From the NCBI GenBank assembly GCA_002436015.1, contig DIXJ01000009.1:1-64000 (forward strand): a stretch of DNA of 64,000 nt, written 5' to 3'. The DNA is from Synergistaceae bacterium UBA6083. GTDB lineage: Bacteria; Synergistota; Synergistia; Synergistales; 79-D21. The notes under the pieces were generated by a model that saw nothing but the letters and a program-made list of their open reading frames with translations, had not been told where the DNA came from and ran no database searches. Below are positions 26,509 to 33,815 of this stretch, piece by piece (positions within the stretch are counted from its first letter, which is position 1; every line of letters begins with the position of its first letter). The position numbers were made by a program, and so were the translations under genes.

Positions 26509-27663
26509 TCAGGAGAGTCCGAGGTTGGGTTCTTCTACGACAGGGAAATAGATCCGGAGGTGGGTCACGTGTTCCAGGGCTTTATCCTGACGACCCGATA
26601 CCTCCGGTAACCTTGTCCATGGGCCGCCGTCGATTCGGCAGAGGACAAGCGGTCTACGACCGTAGGTCGACCAGAGGTCCCAAAGCCGCTCCGTCTCGCT
26701 CGGGCCTGGAACCAATATGCCTCCGAAGAGGGGGGGGTGCCCGGAAAGGGGGGTTTTACCGTCGGGGGAATCGACGATGAGCCACTGTGTCATTGTCCAG
26801 GATCCCTCCATCTCGGAAGATCTGGCATGGTTGAGGGGGATGATTTGGAACCCCCCGATGGCTCCTTCAGGTGAGGTGCTGATGTCGATTACTCCGGGGT
26901 GGTTTGCCCTGATCCGGCCAACGGACTGGTAAAGTGTTCCTTCAAATCGGCCAACACCCCGGACCGGGCGGATGACTCTCGCAATCGTCCCGGTTTGGCC
27001 GAGGGACTTTGACCAGGAGAAGACTCTTCCTCCCGGGCGGTTTTCGATCTCTATCATATACGGGGCACACATCTGGGTCACGTCGATCCGGAGAGATTCT
27101 CCTTCCTGCGGCAGGGCAGATCCGCTAAAGGGGCGTTCAGCCCCGGAGAGAGAAACGATGGTGATCGGTGCCCCGACAGGTGGTGCCCAGCCTCCGAAAA
27201 GTCCGTATCCCCCCTTGCCTGAGATCACCAGCCCGCTTCCTGGCCCCGCGGCGGGGGCGATCGTTTCCGACGGCAGTAGGCTAAGGGTTTTCCCCCGGCC
27301 CTTTTCGAGGTCGATGAGCAGGTGAATCGCATTGACGGCCGAAGCTGCCACTGTCCCCGGAGTTCCCCACTTGCTCGCCGTATAGGCAGGCCACTTTGTT
27401 TTTTCGGGGAGAAGAATGACCGTTCCGATGGGTTGCTCGGAATGGTCGGGCAGGATGACCTTCACAACGCCATCGACCTGGAACGGGATCAGGATGGAGT
27501 AGAGGAGAGATTCCTGGGAAGCGTAGGAAGGGGAAGGCTGCAGGACGAAGCTCGCGATACAGGCCAAGAGGGGCACCAAGAGGAAAAAGGCGATGAAAAA
27601 CGCCCTATGGCAAGTGGATTCCCGGTTTTTCACCTTCACTGTCGAAGTTTTCATGTCCGTCAT
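26509..27663 (-). CDS. Secreted or membrane-anchored protein of unknown function
   Basis: I do not recognise this 384-residue protein. It has a basic N-terminus, one hydrophobic segment (FFIAFFLLVPLLACIASFVL, about 22-41) ending SYASQ, and then an extracytoplasmic region rich in Gly, Pro and beta-strand-like segments. A VDGVVKVILPDH...GTVILLPEKTKWPAYTASKWGTPGTVAASAVNAIHL stretch and four WxxP-like segments stand out. There is no catalytic motif I can name. The chosen ATG is weakly supported by AGGGAA; the 5' end overlaps the upstream membrane-protein gene by about 59 bp. It ends just before a terminator. Confidence 0.6.
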   Translation of the reverse strand: MTDMKTSTVKVKNRESTCHRAFFIAFFLLVPLLACIASFVLQPSPSYASQESLLYSILIPFQVDGVVKVILPDHSEQPIGTVILLPEKTKWPAYTASKWGTPGTVAASAVNAIHLLIDLEKGRGKTLSLLPSETIAPAAGPGSGLVISGKGGYGLFGGWAPPVGAPITIVSLSGAERPFSGSALPQEGESLRIDVTQMCAPYMIEIENRPGGRVFSWSKSLGQTGTIARVIRPVRGVGRFEGTLYQSVGRIRANHPGVIDISTSPEGAIGGFQIIPLNHARSSEMEGSWTMTQWLIVDSPDGKTPLSGHPPLFGGILVPGPSETERLWDLWSTYGRRPLVLCRIDGGPWTRLPEVSGRQDKALEHVTHLRIYFPVVEEPNLGLS

Positions 27664-27961
27664 TATAAAGGTTCCCTGCTTTGTTGTCCTCTTCCGAGGT
27701 GTCCTTCGAGGGGGTTGCATGATAACCGAAAAGAAAAGGGAAGCGAATGCGGAGCAGGAGGATCAGAAAGAGGGGAATGATTGGACCAAGGACGAGCCAC
27801 CATTCCCCCAATAGGCCAAGCGCAAGGGCGGAAGCAATAAGCCCTGAAACAAGGGAAAACCAGAAAAAACGGCGAACCTGTAGGTTCGCCGACTTGCCGG
27901 CATAAAGCCCGAGCCCCATCGCTACGATAAGCAGCAAAATTGCTGGAAGAAAAAGGATCAT
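27605..27961 (-). CDS. Small integral membrane protein, unknown function
   Basis: This 118-residue protein has three hydrophobic segments (FLPAILLLIVAMGLGLYAG; FFWFSLVSGLIASALALGLLG; LVLGPIIPLFLILLL), then a charged, acidic C-terminal tail of about 40 residues. No family is recognised. It lies 16 bp after the Fur-family gene and overlaps the following secreted-protein gene, so the three are probably one transcript. The long overlap with the next gene makes one of the two boundaries uncertain. Confidence 0.6.
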   Translation of the reverse strand: MILFLPAILLLIVAMGLGLYAGKSANLQVRRFFWFSLVSGLIASALALGLLGEWWLVLGPIIPLFLILLLRIRFPFLFGYHATPSKDTSEEDNKAGNLYNDGHENFDSEGEKPGIHLP

Positions 27962-27977
27962 CGATAATCGCTTTGGC

Positions 27978-28394
27978 CTACCGGACGTTGCAGCTTGGGC
28001 AGAGCCCGTACATGTACAGCTGGACGCTCGACACAGTAGAATCTTGCCCCATCTTCAGCGTTTCTACAAGCGATTCCGTGATCGGGATATCCTCGATATG
28101 ACCACAGGCAGTGCACCTGAAGTGACCGTGTGGTTCGGGATCCGGGTCGTAATTGACCCGCTTGTCATCAACCGTCAGGATCTGGATGAGCTTTTTCTCG
28201 GCAAGGAGTTGCGCGGTGCTGTAGATCGTTGCAAAAGAAATCGTAGGGAAATCCCGCTTGAGTTCCTGGTAGATTTGTTCTGCGGACGGATGGTCTTTTC
28301 GCCCCTCGAGTCGCTTAAGGATGGCGATCCTCTGTGCAGTGATTTTTGTTCCAGATTCCTTCAAGCGGGAAATGCCTTCATCGAGTGTCCACAC
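27978..28394 (-). CDS. Fur/PerR-family metal-dependent repressor
   Basis: This 138-residue regulator has a winged-helix domain (KITAQRIAILKRLEGRKDHPSAEQIY...ISFATIYSTAQLL) and a C-terminal dimerisation domain. Two CxxC pairs (CTAC and CPSC) form a structural zinc site, and HGHFRC provides regulatory-metal His ligands. Asp residues in the NYDPDPEPH stretch suggest a PerR-like peroxide sensor, but Fur or Zur cannot be excluded. GTG at 28394 is preferred because GGGGGAA lies 6 bp upstream; TTG at 28409 has no good ribosome site. Confidence 0.85.
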   Translation of the reverse strand: MWTLDEGISRLKESGTKITAQRIAILKRLEGRKDHPSAEQIYQELKRDFPTISFATIYSTAQLLAEKKLIQILTVDDKRVNYDPDPEPHGHFRCTACGHIEDIPITESLVETLKMGQDSTVSSVQLYMYGLCPSCNVR

Positions 28395-28426
28395 GGGAAA
28401 TTCCCCCAATTCAACAACTTTATCAT

Positions 28427-28455
28427 ATAGTAATCCTTCTTAGCCTTAATGGCAA
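28427..28455 (-). promoter_or_regulatory. Promoter for the Fur-family gene
   Basis: On the minus strand TTGCCA (28455-28450) and TACTAT (28432-28427) are spaced by 17 bp, about 33 bp before the chosen start. The AT-rich, partly symmetrical stretch around the -10 (TACTATATGATA) could be an autoregulatory site, but it is not a clear Fur or PerR box. Confidence 0.55.
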
Positions 28456-28588
28456 TATTCCTCTAAAAAAGGTTTCGAGCGGCTCTTAGGGCAAAATGAT
28501 CCGAGGTCCTGGGCCGCCGGTTTTCTCCGAACGGTATGTTGCTCTCCGTTTCCCTGTCAAAAAAGGGGCGGAAGCCTCAAACCCCGCC

Positions 28589-28617
28589 TTGCCAAAGGTG
28601 AACCGCACCGATATAAT
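28589..28617 (+). promoter_or_regulatory. Promoter of tRNA-Gly
   Basis: TTGCCA (28589-28594), a 17-bp spacer, then a perfect TATAAT (28612-28617). It ends 13 bp before the mature tRNA 5' end. This is the best -10 match in the window. Confidence 0.8.
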
Positions 28618-28630
28618 ATGCCCCGCATAT

Positions 28631-28706
28631 GCGGACATAGCTCAGCTGGTAGAGCATCGGCTTCCCAAGCCGAGGGTCGCGGGTTCGAATCCCGTTGTCC
28701 GCTCCA
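28631..28706 (+). tRNA. tRNA-Gly (anticodon CCC)
   Basis: The full cloverleaf folds. Acceptor GCGGACA pairs with TGTCCGC; the D arm reads GCTC...GAGC; anticodon stem TCGGC/GCCGA encloses loop TTCCCAA with anticodon CCC; the T arm GCGGG/CCCGT has TTCGAAT. The discriminator is T and CCA is encoded. It reads the GGG glycine codon. Confidence 0.96.
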
Positions 28707-28717
28707 AAGGGAATGAA

Positions 28718-28752
28718 AGGAGGCCGAAAAAGGGTCTCCTTTTTATTTTTTC
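28718..28752 (+). terminator. Terminator after tRNA-Gly
   Basis: AGGAGGCC (28718-28725) pairs with GGTCTCCT (28733-28740), with one G-U pair, and is followed by TTTTTATTTTTT. It lies 12 bp after the encoded CCA and separates the tRNA from the V-ATPase operon. Confidence 0.85.
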
Positions 28753-28802
28753 CAGGTTTGACGGAGTTTAGACCGGGGCCGCATATCTCATTTATACCGT
28801 GG

Positions 28803-28822
28803 ATTGTGACAATTGACACAAT
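28803..28822. promoter_or_regulatory. 20-bp palindrome overlapping the V-ATPase promoter -35
   Basis: ATTGTG-A-CAATTG-A-CACAAT is a near-perfect palindrome, with only the two single-base spacers unpaired. It covers the -35 hexamer TTGACA at 28813-28818, so a bound dimer would block RNA polymerase. A further ATTGTG at 28866-28871 lies downstream of the likely start site. The regulator is unknown. Confidence 0.6.
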
Positions 28823-28842
28823 ATTCCATTGCACCTTAGAAT
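28813..28842 (+). promoter_or_regulatory. Promoter of the V-ATPase operon
   Basis: A consensus -35 TTGACA (28813-28818) and -10 TAGAAT (28837-28842) are separated by 18 bp. This predicts transcription from about 28849, roughly 60 bases before the first start codon. Confidence 0.75.
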
Positions 28843-28909
28843 ACTTGAGGCGGAAAATCTTGTGTATTGTGGATTGCATTTTTAAACGGTAAGCGAGGGG
28901 GTGAAACGA

Positions 28910-29236
28910 ATGGCAGCGAACCTGGCCGAGGAGATCAAGCAGGCGGAGGAAAACTCGAAGAGAATCATCCAGGAAGCAAAAGTCGAGGCGGCTCGCCTTG
29001 TGGCCGAAGCTCGTTCCGAAGCGGAAAAGCGTATCAAGGAAGCCAAGCAGGAGTTGCACCAACTATTCCGGCAGGAAGTTTCAAAGGCGGAAGCGGAGGC
29101 GGAAAAGCGAGCCGATGCGATAAAGGCGGAAGGGAAAAGAGAAACGGAAACTTTCGTGCAGGCACGCAAGGATCGTGTCGGCGAAGTGTCTTCCTGGCTC
29201 GTGGAAGAGGTGACGGCGAAATATGGCCTTAGTTGA
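28910..29236 (+). CDS. V-type ATPase subunit G/H (peripheral stalk)
   Basis: This 108-residue, almost entirely helical and charged protein (heptad-like runs of E, A and K) matches the small peripheral-stalk subunit that pairs with subunit E. Position as the first gene before subunit I matches the Enterococcus ntpF and Thermus/archaeal atpH place. ATG at 28910 follows GAGGGGGTGA. The 3' end overlaps the subunit I gene by 14 bp. Identification rests on coiled-coil character and context because this subunit has little sequence conservation. Confidence 0.85.
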   Translation: MAANLAEEIKQAEENSKRIIQEAKVEAARLVAEARSEAEKRIKEAKQELHQLFRQEVSKAEAEAEKRADAIKAEGKRETETFVQARKDRVGEVSSWLVEEVTAKYGLS

Positions 29237-31256
29237 GATGAAAAAGGTCGAGCTTGCCCTTCATAGGTCGGTCACGGAAAAGGTTGTTGCCTCCTTGCAG
29301 CGGCTTGGATGCTGCGAGATCATAGGGTTTGGCGGCGACAACACATCCAGCGAGACCAAGAGCGGGCCCGTATCGGAGCACCTCAAGCGGTATGAGAACC
29401 TTCTTTCCGATGCCCGTTTTGCCCTGCGCTTTCTGGAGAATTACAGGCAGGGCAAGGTCGGTTTTCTGGCCAAGGCACTTTCGGAAAAACCCCACCGCAA
29501 CATGGTAGAACTTGAATCCCTTTCCGACGAAACGGATTTTCAGGATCTTGTAGCCCAACTCAGAGGCCTGGAGAGACAGTTCGTCGAAATCCGTACCGAG
29601 ATGTCCCAGCTCGTTGGATTGGAAGCGATCCTGGGAAACTTCCGGGACCTCTCCCAGCCCCTCCTTTTTTTCACGACGGGAACTGAAAAAGTTAAAGGCG
29701 TAATTGGAACGATGCCGGTGGACCAGATCAGTCGCATGGAACTGGCATTCTCTTCGCAAGTTGCCAAGGACGGCGAGCTTTTCGTCAAGGTGGCGGACCC
29801 GGCCAAGGACAAGGATGCCAAGGCAGCGCTTCTTTTCCTCCGCGAACTTGACGAGAAGGTTTCCGCCCTGTGCACAGAAGTTTCCTTCAACCGTATTGAA
29901 CTTCCCCGAGAACTGTCCGGAACGGCACTTGAAGAGATCGTCCGGATAGGAGAACGCAAAGCACAGCTCCTTGAGAGAGAAGAGTTCCTCACGAAGGAAG
30001 CTGGAAGCCTTTCCGGCGAGTGGCTCGTTCGCGTTCAGGCCTTATCCGATTTCTGGACCGTGATGAAGGGACGCTACGAAACTCTCGATTCGAGTGAAAG
30101 TACGGAGCAGATCAATTTCCTCAGGTTCTGGGCCCCGGCCGATGCCTTGCCAAGGATCGAGAAGGAACTCGAACCGTTCAATTCCCTTTCGGACAGGACG
30201 GTAAAGGCCCCAGAGAAAGGGGAGATTGTTCCCTCGATGCTAAGGAATCCCGCCTGGGCATCCCCGTGCGAGCCTCTTACGACTATGTTCGGAGTGCCAA
30301 CCTATGGCGGAGTCGATCCCACACTCATGATGGCTCCTTTCTTTTATCTTTTCTTCGGGATGTGTCTCGGGGACGCAGGCTTCGGTGTGATACTGGCCCT
30401 GATTCTCGGCGGGGTGCTCCTGAAATTCCCGATCGCAGGAAGCCTGAGGAAATTCCTCATTGTCATGTTCATTTGCAGTCTCTCTACGATCGTCATGGGA
30501 GCCCTAACCGGTTCATGGCTCGCAAACACGATGGACAGCTTCGGGTTTCTTAACTTCCTGCGCCCGTTCCGGGATCGTTTCGTGGTATGGGACCCGATGA
30601 ACGATCCCATGACCTACCTCGGATTTTGCCTGGCTCTCGGTTTTGCCCAGTTGATCTTTGGTCTTGGGATCGCTTTCTGGGACGCGCTTCGGCGGCGCTC
30701 CTACATGGAGGCATTTGCTGATCGCGGCGGATGGATCATGCTTCTTGTCGGTGTTGCCCTCTTATTCCTGGTCTCCATCGGAAAGGCCCCGGCTTCTCTA
30801 GGCCTGTTGGCGAAGGCTCTGGCTGCTGGAGGTGCCCTCGTTCTTTTCCTCACCCAGGGCCGAAGCAAGAAGGGGCTCCTGAGCAAGGCGTTTTCCGGTG
30901 CCCTAAGCCTTTACGGGATTACTTCATATCTCGGGGACACCCTCAGCTACAGCCGACTCCTGGCCCTTGGGCTTTCGGGAGCAGCCATCGGATTGATCAT
31001 CAATCTCCTGGCGAAGATGATCTCGGAGGGGGTTCCCTATGTGGGCTGGATCCTGGCCCTTATCCTTTTCGTCATCGGCAATATCTTCAGCCTGGCGATC
31101 AACGTTCTCGGGGCTTTCGTCCACTCCCTGAGGCTCCAGTACGTTGAGTTCTTCAGCAAGTTCTATGAGGCGAACGGCAGGATTTTCTCCCCGCTCGGCT
31201 ACGAAACCCAGTTCGTGAAGATCGTTGAAGCCGGCGATTCCCACAAAAGCGACTGA
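29223..31256 (+). CDS. ntpI: V-type ATPase subunit I (membrane stator)
   Basis: This 677-residue subunit a homolog has a cytoplasmic N-terminal half with coiled-coil regions (about 1-340) and a C-terminal half with seven to eight membrane segments. The family hallmark PTYGGVDPTLMMAPFFYLFFGMCLGDAGFG starts near 359. Further on are SYLGDTLSYSRLLALGLSGAAIG and AFVHSLRLQYVEFFSKFYE, which contain the ion half-channel Arg residues. It works with the K ring to move Na+ or H+ across the membrane. Confidence 0.94.
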   Translation: MALVEMKKVELALHRSVTEKVVASLQRLGCCEIIGFGGDNTSSETKSGPVSEHLKRYENLLSDARFALRFLENYRQGKVGFLAKALSEKPHRNMVELESLSDETDFQDLVAQLRGLERQFVEIRTEMSQLVGLEAILGNFRDLSQPLLFFTTGTEKVKGVIGTMPVDQISRMELAFSSQVAKDGELFVKVADPAKDKDAKAALLFLRELDEKVSALCTEVSFNRIELPRELSGTALEEIVRIGERKAQLLEREEFLTKEAGSLSGEWLVRVQALSDFWTVMKGRYETLDSSESTEQINFLRFWAPADALPRIEKELEPFNSLSDRTVKAPEKGEIVPSMLRNPAWASPCEPLTTMFGVPTYGGVDPTLMMAPFFYLFFGMCLGDAGFGVILALILGGVLLKFPIAGSLRKFLIVMFICSLSTIVMGALTGSWLANTMDSFGFLNFLRPFRDRFVVWDPMNDPMTYLGFCLALGFAQLIFGLGIAFWDALRRRSYMEAFADRGGWIMLLVGVALLFLVSIGKAPASLGLLAKALAAGGALVLFLTQGRSKKGLLSKAFSGALSLYGITSYLGDTLSYSRLLALGLSGAAIGLIINLLAKMISEGVPYVGWILALILFVIGNIFSLAINVLGAFVHSLRLQYVEFFSKFYEANGRIFSPLGYETQFVKIVEAGDSHKSD

Positions 31257-31297
31257 GCTCAAACAGAACATACCCACATTAAGGAGGAATGTTTCTT

Positions 31298-31810
31298 ATG
31301 GATCAGGTAGTCACAACCCTTTTGACCACCATGTCGGAACAGCTTGGAGCGATGATTGCCGTCCTGGGAGCCGGTATTGCGGCCGGTTTTGCCGGTTCGG
31401 GTTCCGCAATAGGGATCGCCATCGCTGACGAGGCCGCCTCAGGGATCATGACCGAGGACCCGGGCAAGTTCGGTTTGGCCTTGCTGCTGTTGGCCCTCCC
31501 CGGTACACAGGGCATCTACGGTCTCCTTGCGGCCTTTTTCGCCATTCTGAAGGTCGGTCTCCTTGGCGGAGCCGCCGTGAAAGTGACGATCTGGCAGGGT
31601 ATCGGCATTTTCGGTTCGCTCATGCCGATCGCCATCGCCTGCTATTACTCTGCGATCGCGCAGGGCAAGGCTTCTGCAGGAGCCATCCTGCTCATCTCAA
31701 AGCGTCCTGAAGAAATCGGAAAGGCCGTCATTCTTCCGGCCATGGTTGAAACCTACGCAGTCCTTGCACTGTTGCTCAGCATCATCCTCATGAACAGCAT
31801 CAAGTTGTAG
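31298..31810 (+). CDS. ntpK: V-type ATPase subunit K (rotor ring), Na+-type
   Basis: This 170-residue proteolipid has four membrane helices, a duplicated hairpin as in E. hirae NtpK. Residues matching the Na+ ligands of NtpK (L61, T64, Q65, Q110, E139) are present as L67, T70, Q71 in LPGTQG, Q122 in AIAQGKA, and E151 in MVETYA. This strongly suggests Na+ coupling. ATG at 31298 is preferred over 31289 because AAGGAGG then has workable spacing (11 bp rather than 2). Confidence 0.95.
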   Translation: MDQVVTTLLTTMSEQLGAMIAVLGAGIAAGFAGSGSAIGIAIADEAASGIMTEDPGKFGLALLLLALPGTQGIYGLLAAFFAILKVGLLGGAAVKVTIWQGIGIFGSLMPIAIACYYSAIAQGKASAGAILLISKRPEEIGKAVILPAMVETYAVLALLLSIILMNSIKL

Positions 31811-31825
31811 GCCGGGGTGTCTGGG

Positions 31826-32407
31826 ATGTCTTTGTCGGATATCAAGGCCAAAATCGAGGCGGATGCCCGAGCCGAAGCCGGTGAAATCCTGGCTGCGGCC
31901 CAGGCCCATGTCGATGTGATCAAGCGGGAAACAGAAGAGGAGATTCGCCGAATGGCAGCTCTCCAGAAGGCCCGGCTTGAGAAGGAAAACCCGGAGATCC
32001 TGCGCAGGAGGGAAATCGTCGCAAAGCTTGACGTCAACAAGGATGACCTATCAGCCCGCAGGGGACTGATCGACGAAGCCTTCGAGGCAGCCAAGGCGAA
32101 GATGGCTGGAATGGACGGGGATGGGGTCAAGCGATTTACCGAGATCCTGCTTGCCCAGGCCGTGGAGACGAAGGACGAATCCCTTGTTGTCGGCAAGGGA
32201 GAGAAGAATCTCAATGCCGACTGGCTCAAGGCATACAACGAGAAGAGTGGCTCGAACCTGAAGATGTCGGAAGAAAAGGCTCCGATCATCGGCGGGTTCA
32301 TTCTCCGGCGCGGCCTGGTGGATGTGAACTGTTCCTGGGAGATGTTGATCAGGACAGCCCGGGAAGAGCTTGAGGCGGAGACGGTCAAAAGGCTTTTCTC
32401 CAATTGA
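31826..32407 (+). CDS. ntpE: V-type ATPase subunit E (peripheral stalk)
   Basis: This 193-residue subunit has a long N-terminal helix (about 1-75) rich in Glu, Ala and Arg and a globular C-terminal domain ending GGFILRRGLVDVNCSWEMLI, the typical subunit E tail. It pairs with the G/H subunit to form the stator stalk. The ATG follows GGGGTG and lies 15 bp after the K stop. Confidence 0.88.
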   Translation: MSLSDIKAKIEADARAEAGEILAAAQAHVDVIKRETEEEIRRMAALQKARLEKENPEILRRREIVAKLDVNKDDLSARRGLIDEAFEAAKAKMAGMDGDGVKRFTEILLAQAVETKDESLVVGKGEKNLNADWLKAYNEKSGSNLKMSEEKAPIIGGFILRRGLVDVNCSWEMLIRTAREELEAETVKRLFSN

Positions 32408-32421
32408 CGGGAGGTGAGGGA

Positions 32422-33438
32422 ATGGCCCAGGCGGAACGTTACGGTTATACGGTTGCACGCCTGAGGGCGATGGGACATCGCCTCCTGGATCCGGGTGTTT
32501 TCCAGCGGATGCTGGATGCAGAAGACCTGCAAGGGGCCCTGAAGGTCCTGAACGAGACCTGCTACGCTTCATGGCTTGTCGAGATGAAAAGCGAAGGAGC
32601 TTTTGACGAGGCTATCGAGGCCGAATTGCGTTACGTTTACAGGGAAATCGAACAATTCGTGCCGGATAAGGCATTGGTCACCCTCTGCAAGATGCCCTAC
32701 GACTTCCATAACATCAAGGTCTTGTTGAAAAGCTCTTTTCTCCAGAAGGCAGGCGGTAATCGGCGCTGGGATTTACTCACCCAACTCGGGAACTATGCCC
32801 CAGAATTCTTGATCGAATCTCTGGAATCGGAGGATTATCGCCTTCTCCCCTTCGGGCTGAGGAGTGCGATTCCGCATTGCCTTGCCCAGTGGGAGCAGGT
32901 GCACGACATCCTCGAAATAGAACGCCAGCTCGATGACCTGCTCTTTACCCAGATGACGGCCCTGGCTCAAACCTTGGACCAAAAGGGTGCCGTCGAATGG
33001 GTCATGGGAAGGATCGATGCAGAGAATATCCGCAACCTCCTTCGACTTAGGCGGACGCAGGTCGAGACCTCCAAGGTCGCGGGTTTCCTCCACGGAGGAG
33101 GGATCATTTCCGTCGAAAGGCTTCTCGCCCTCCTGGGCGAACCGCTGGAGAGCTGGGGGCGGCTACTAGCCTATACCGACCTGACCGGTGCCCTTTCGGG
33201 ACTCCAGGAAGTGTCGGATTTTGACACTCTCATTGTAGAAGTAGAAAAGGCGTTGGACGAATATGTCCTGCGAGTCGTAGAAGATGCACGTTTCAGTTCG
33301 ACGGCCCCGGAAAACGTCCTTTTCTATCTTTGGTCTAAGGAAATGGAAGCGAAGAATGTCCGGATCATCCTGGTCGGCAAGGCAAGCGGTGCTGACCGGG
33401 ACGTACTGAGGGGGTTGCTGCGCCATGTCAACGGCTAG
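32422..33438 (+). CDS. ntpC: V-type ATPase subunit C
   Basis: This 338-residue helical funnel subunit (subunit d in eukaryotes) connects the rotor ring to the central shaft. It opens YGYTVARLRAMGHRLLDPG and contains MPYDFHNIKVLLKSSFL and the C-terminal SKEMEAKNVRIILVGKASG, both family features. ATG at 32422 follows GGGAGGTGA. The 3' end overlaps the subunit F gene by 14 bp. Confidence 0.92.
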   Translation: MAQAERYGYTVARLRAMGHRLLDPGVFQRMLDAEDLQGALKVLNETCYASWLVEMKSEGAFDEAIEAELRYVYREIEQFVPDKALVTLCKMPYDFHNIKVLLKSSFLQKAGGNRRWDLLTQLGNYAPEFLIESLESEDYRLLPFGLRSAIPHCLAQWEQVHDILEIERQLDDLLFTQMTALAQTLDQKGAVEWVMGRIDAENIRNLLRLRRTQVETSKVAGFLHGGGIISVERLLALLGEPLESWGRLLAYTDLTGALSGLQEVSDFDTLIVEVEKALDEYVLRVVEDARFSSTAPENVLFYLWSKEMEAKNVRIILVGKASGADRDVLRGLLRHVNG

Positions 33439-33766
33439 CCGGAACCGGGCAATGGCTGCACTCGGTGACTACGAAAGCGTTTTGCCATTCCAGGCCGTTG
33501 GCATCGAGCCTCACGTACTGGAAGAAGGCTCTGAGGGTGAGGCAAGGATAGCCCTGAACCAACTGGTGCAGCGGAAATATGCCGTTGTCTTCATCGTTGA
33601 AGACTGGTACGAACGGCTTAAGGAGTCTATCGAGGAAATCAACGAAAAGGAAGAAACCAGCATCGTCCCTATCCCTGGACTCAGGGGATCAAAGGGCCTG
33701 GGCTTCAAATCGATCAAGTCGAGCGTCGAACGGGCAGTCGGGATGGACATTTTTTCCGTGAAGTAG
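33425..33766 (+). CDS. ntpG: V-type ATPase subunit F
   Basis: This 113-residue small Rossmann-like subunit sits on the central shaft. It contains PFQAVGIEP, YAVVFIVEDW and IVPIPGLRG, which are typical of subunit F. In the E. hirae naming the gene is ntpG. It begins inside the end of the subunit C gene. Confidence 0.9.
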   Translation: MSTASRNRAMAALGDYESVLPFQAVGIEPHVLEEGSEGEARIALNQLVQRKYAVVFIVEDWYERLKESIEEINEKEETSIVPIPGLRGSKGLGFKSIKSSVERAVGMDIFSVK

Positions 33767-33815
33767 TCCGGCTCGGCTGGACGAACACGATGCGAACAGG
33801 TTGGAGGCGATCCAT

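Noticed and set aside
26972..27325. + strand open frames opposite the unknown secreted protein
   Set aside because: The minus-strand frame has a signal-anchor segment, a terminator in phase with it and genes in the same direction. The + strand frames are short and have no ribosome sites.
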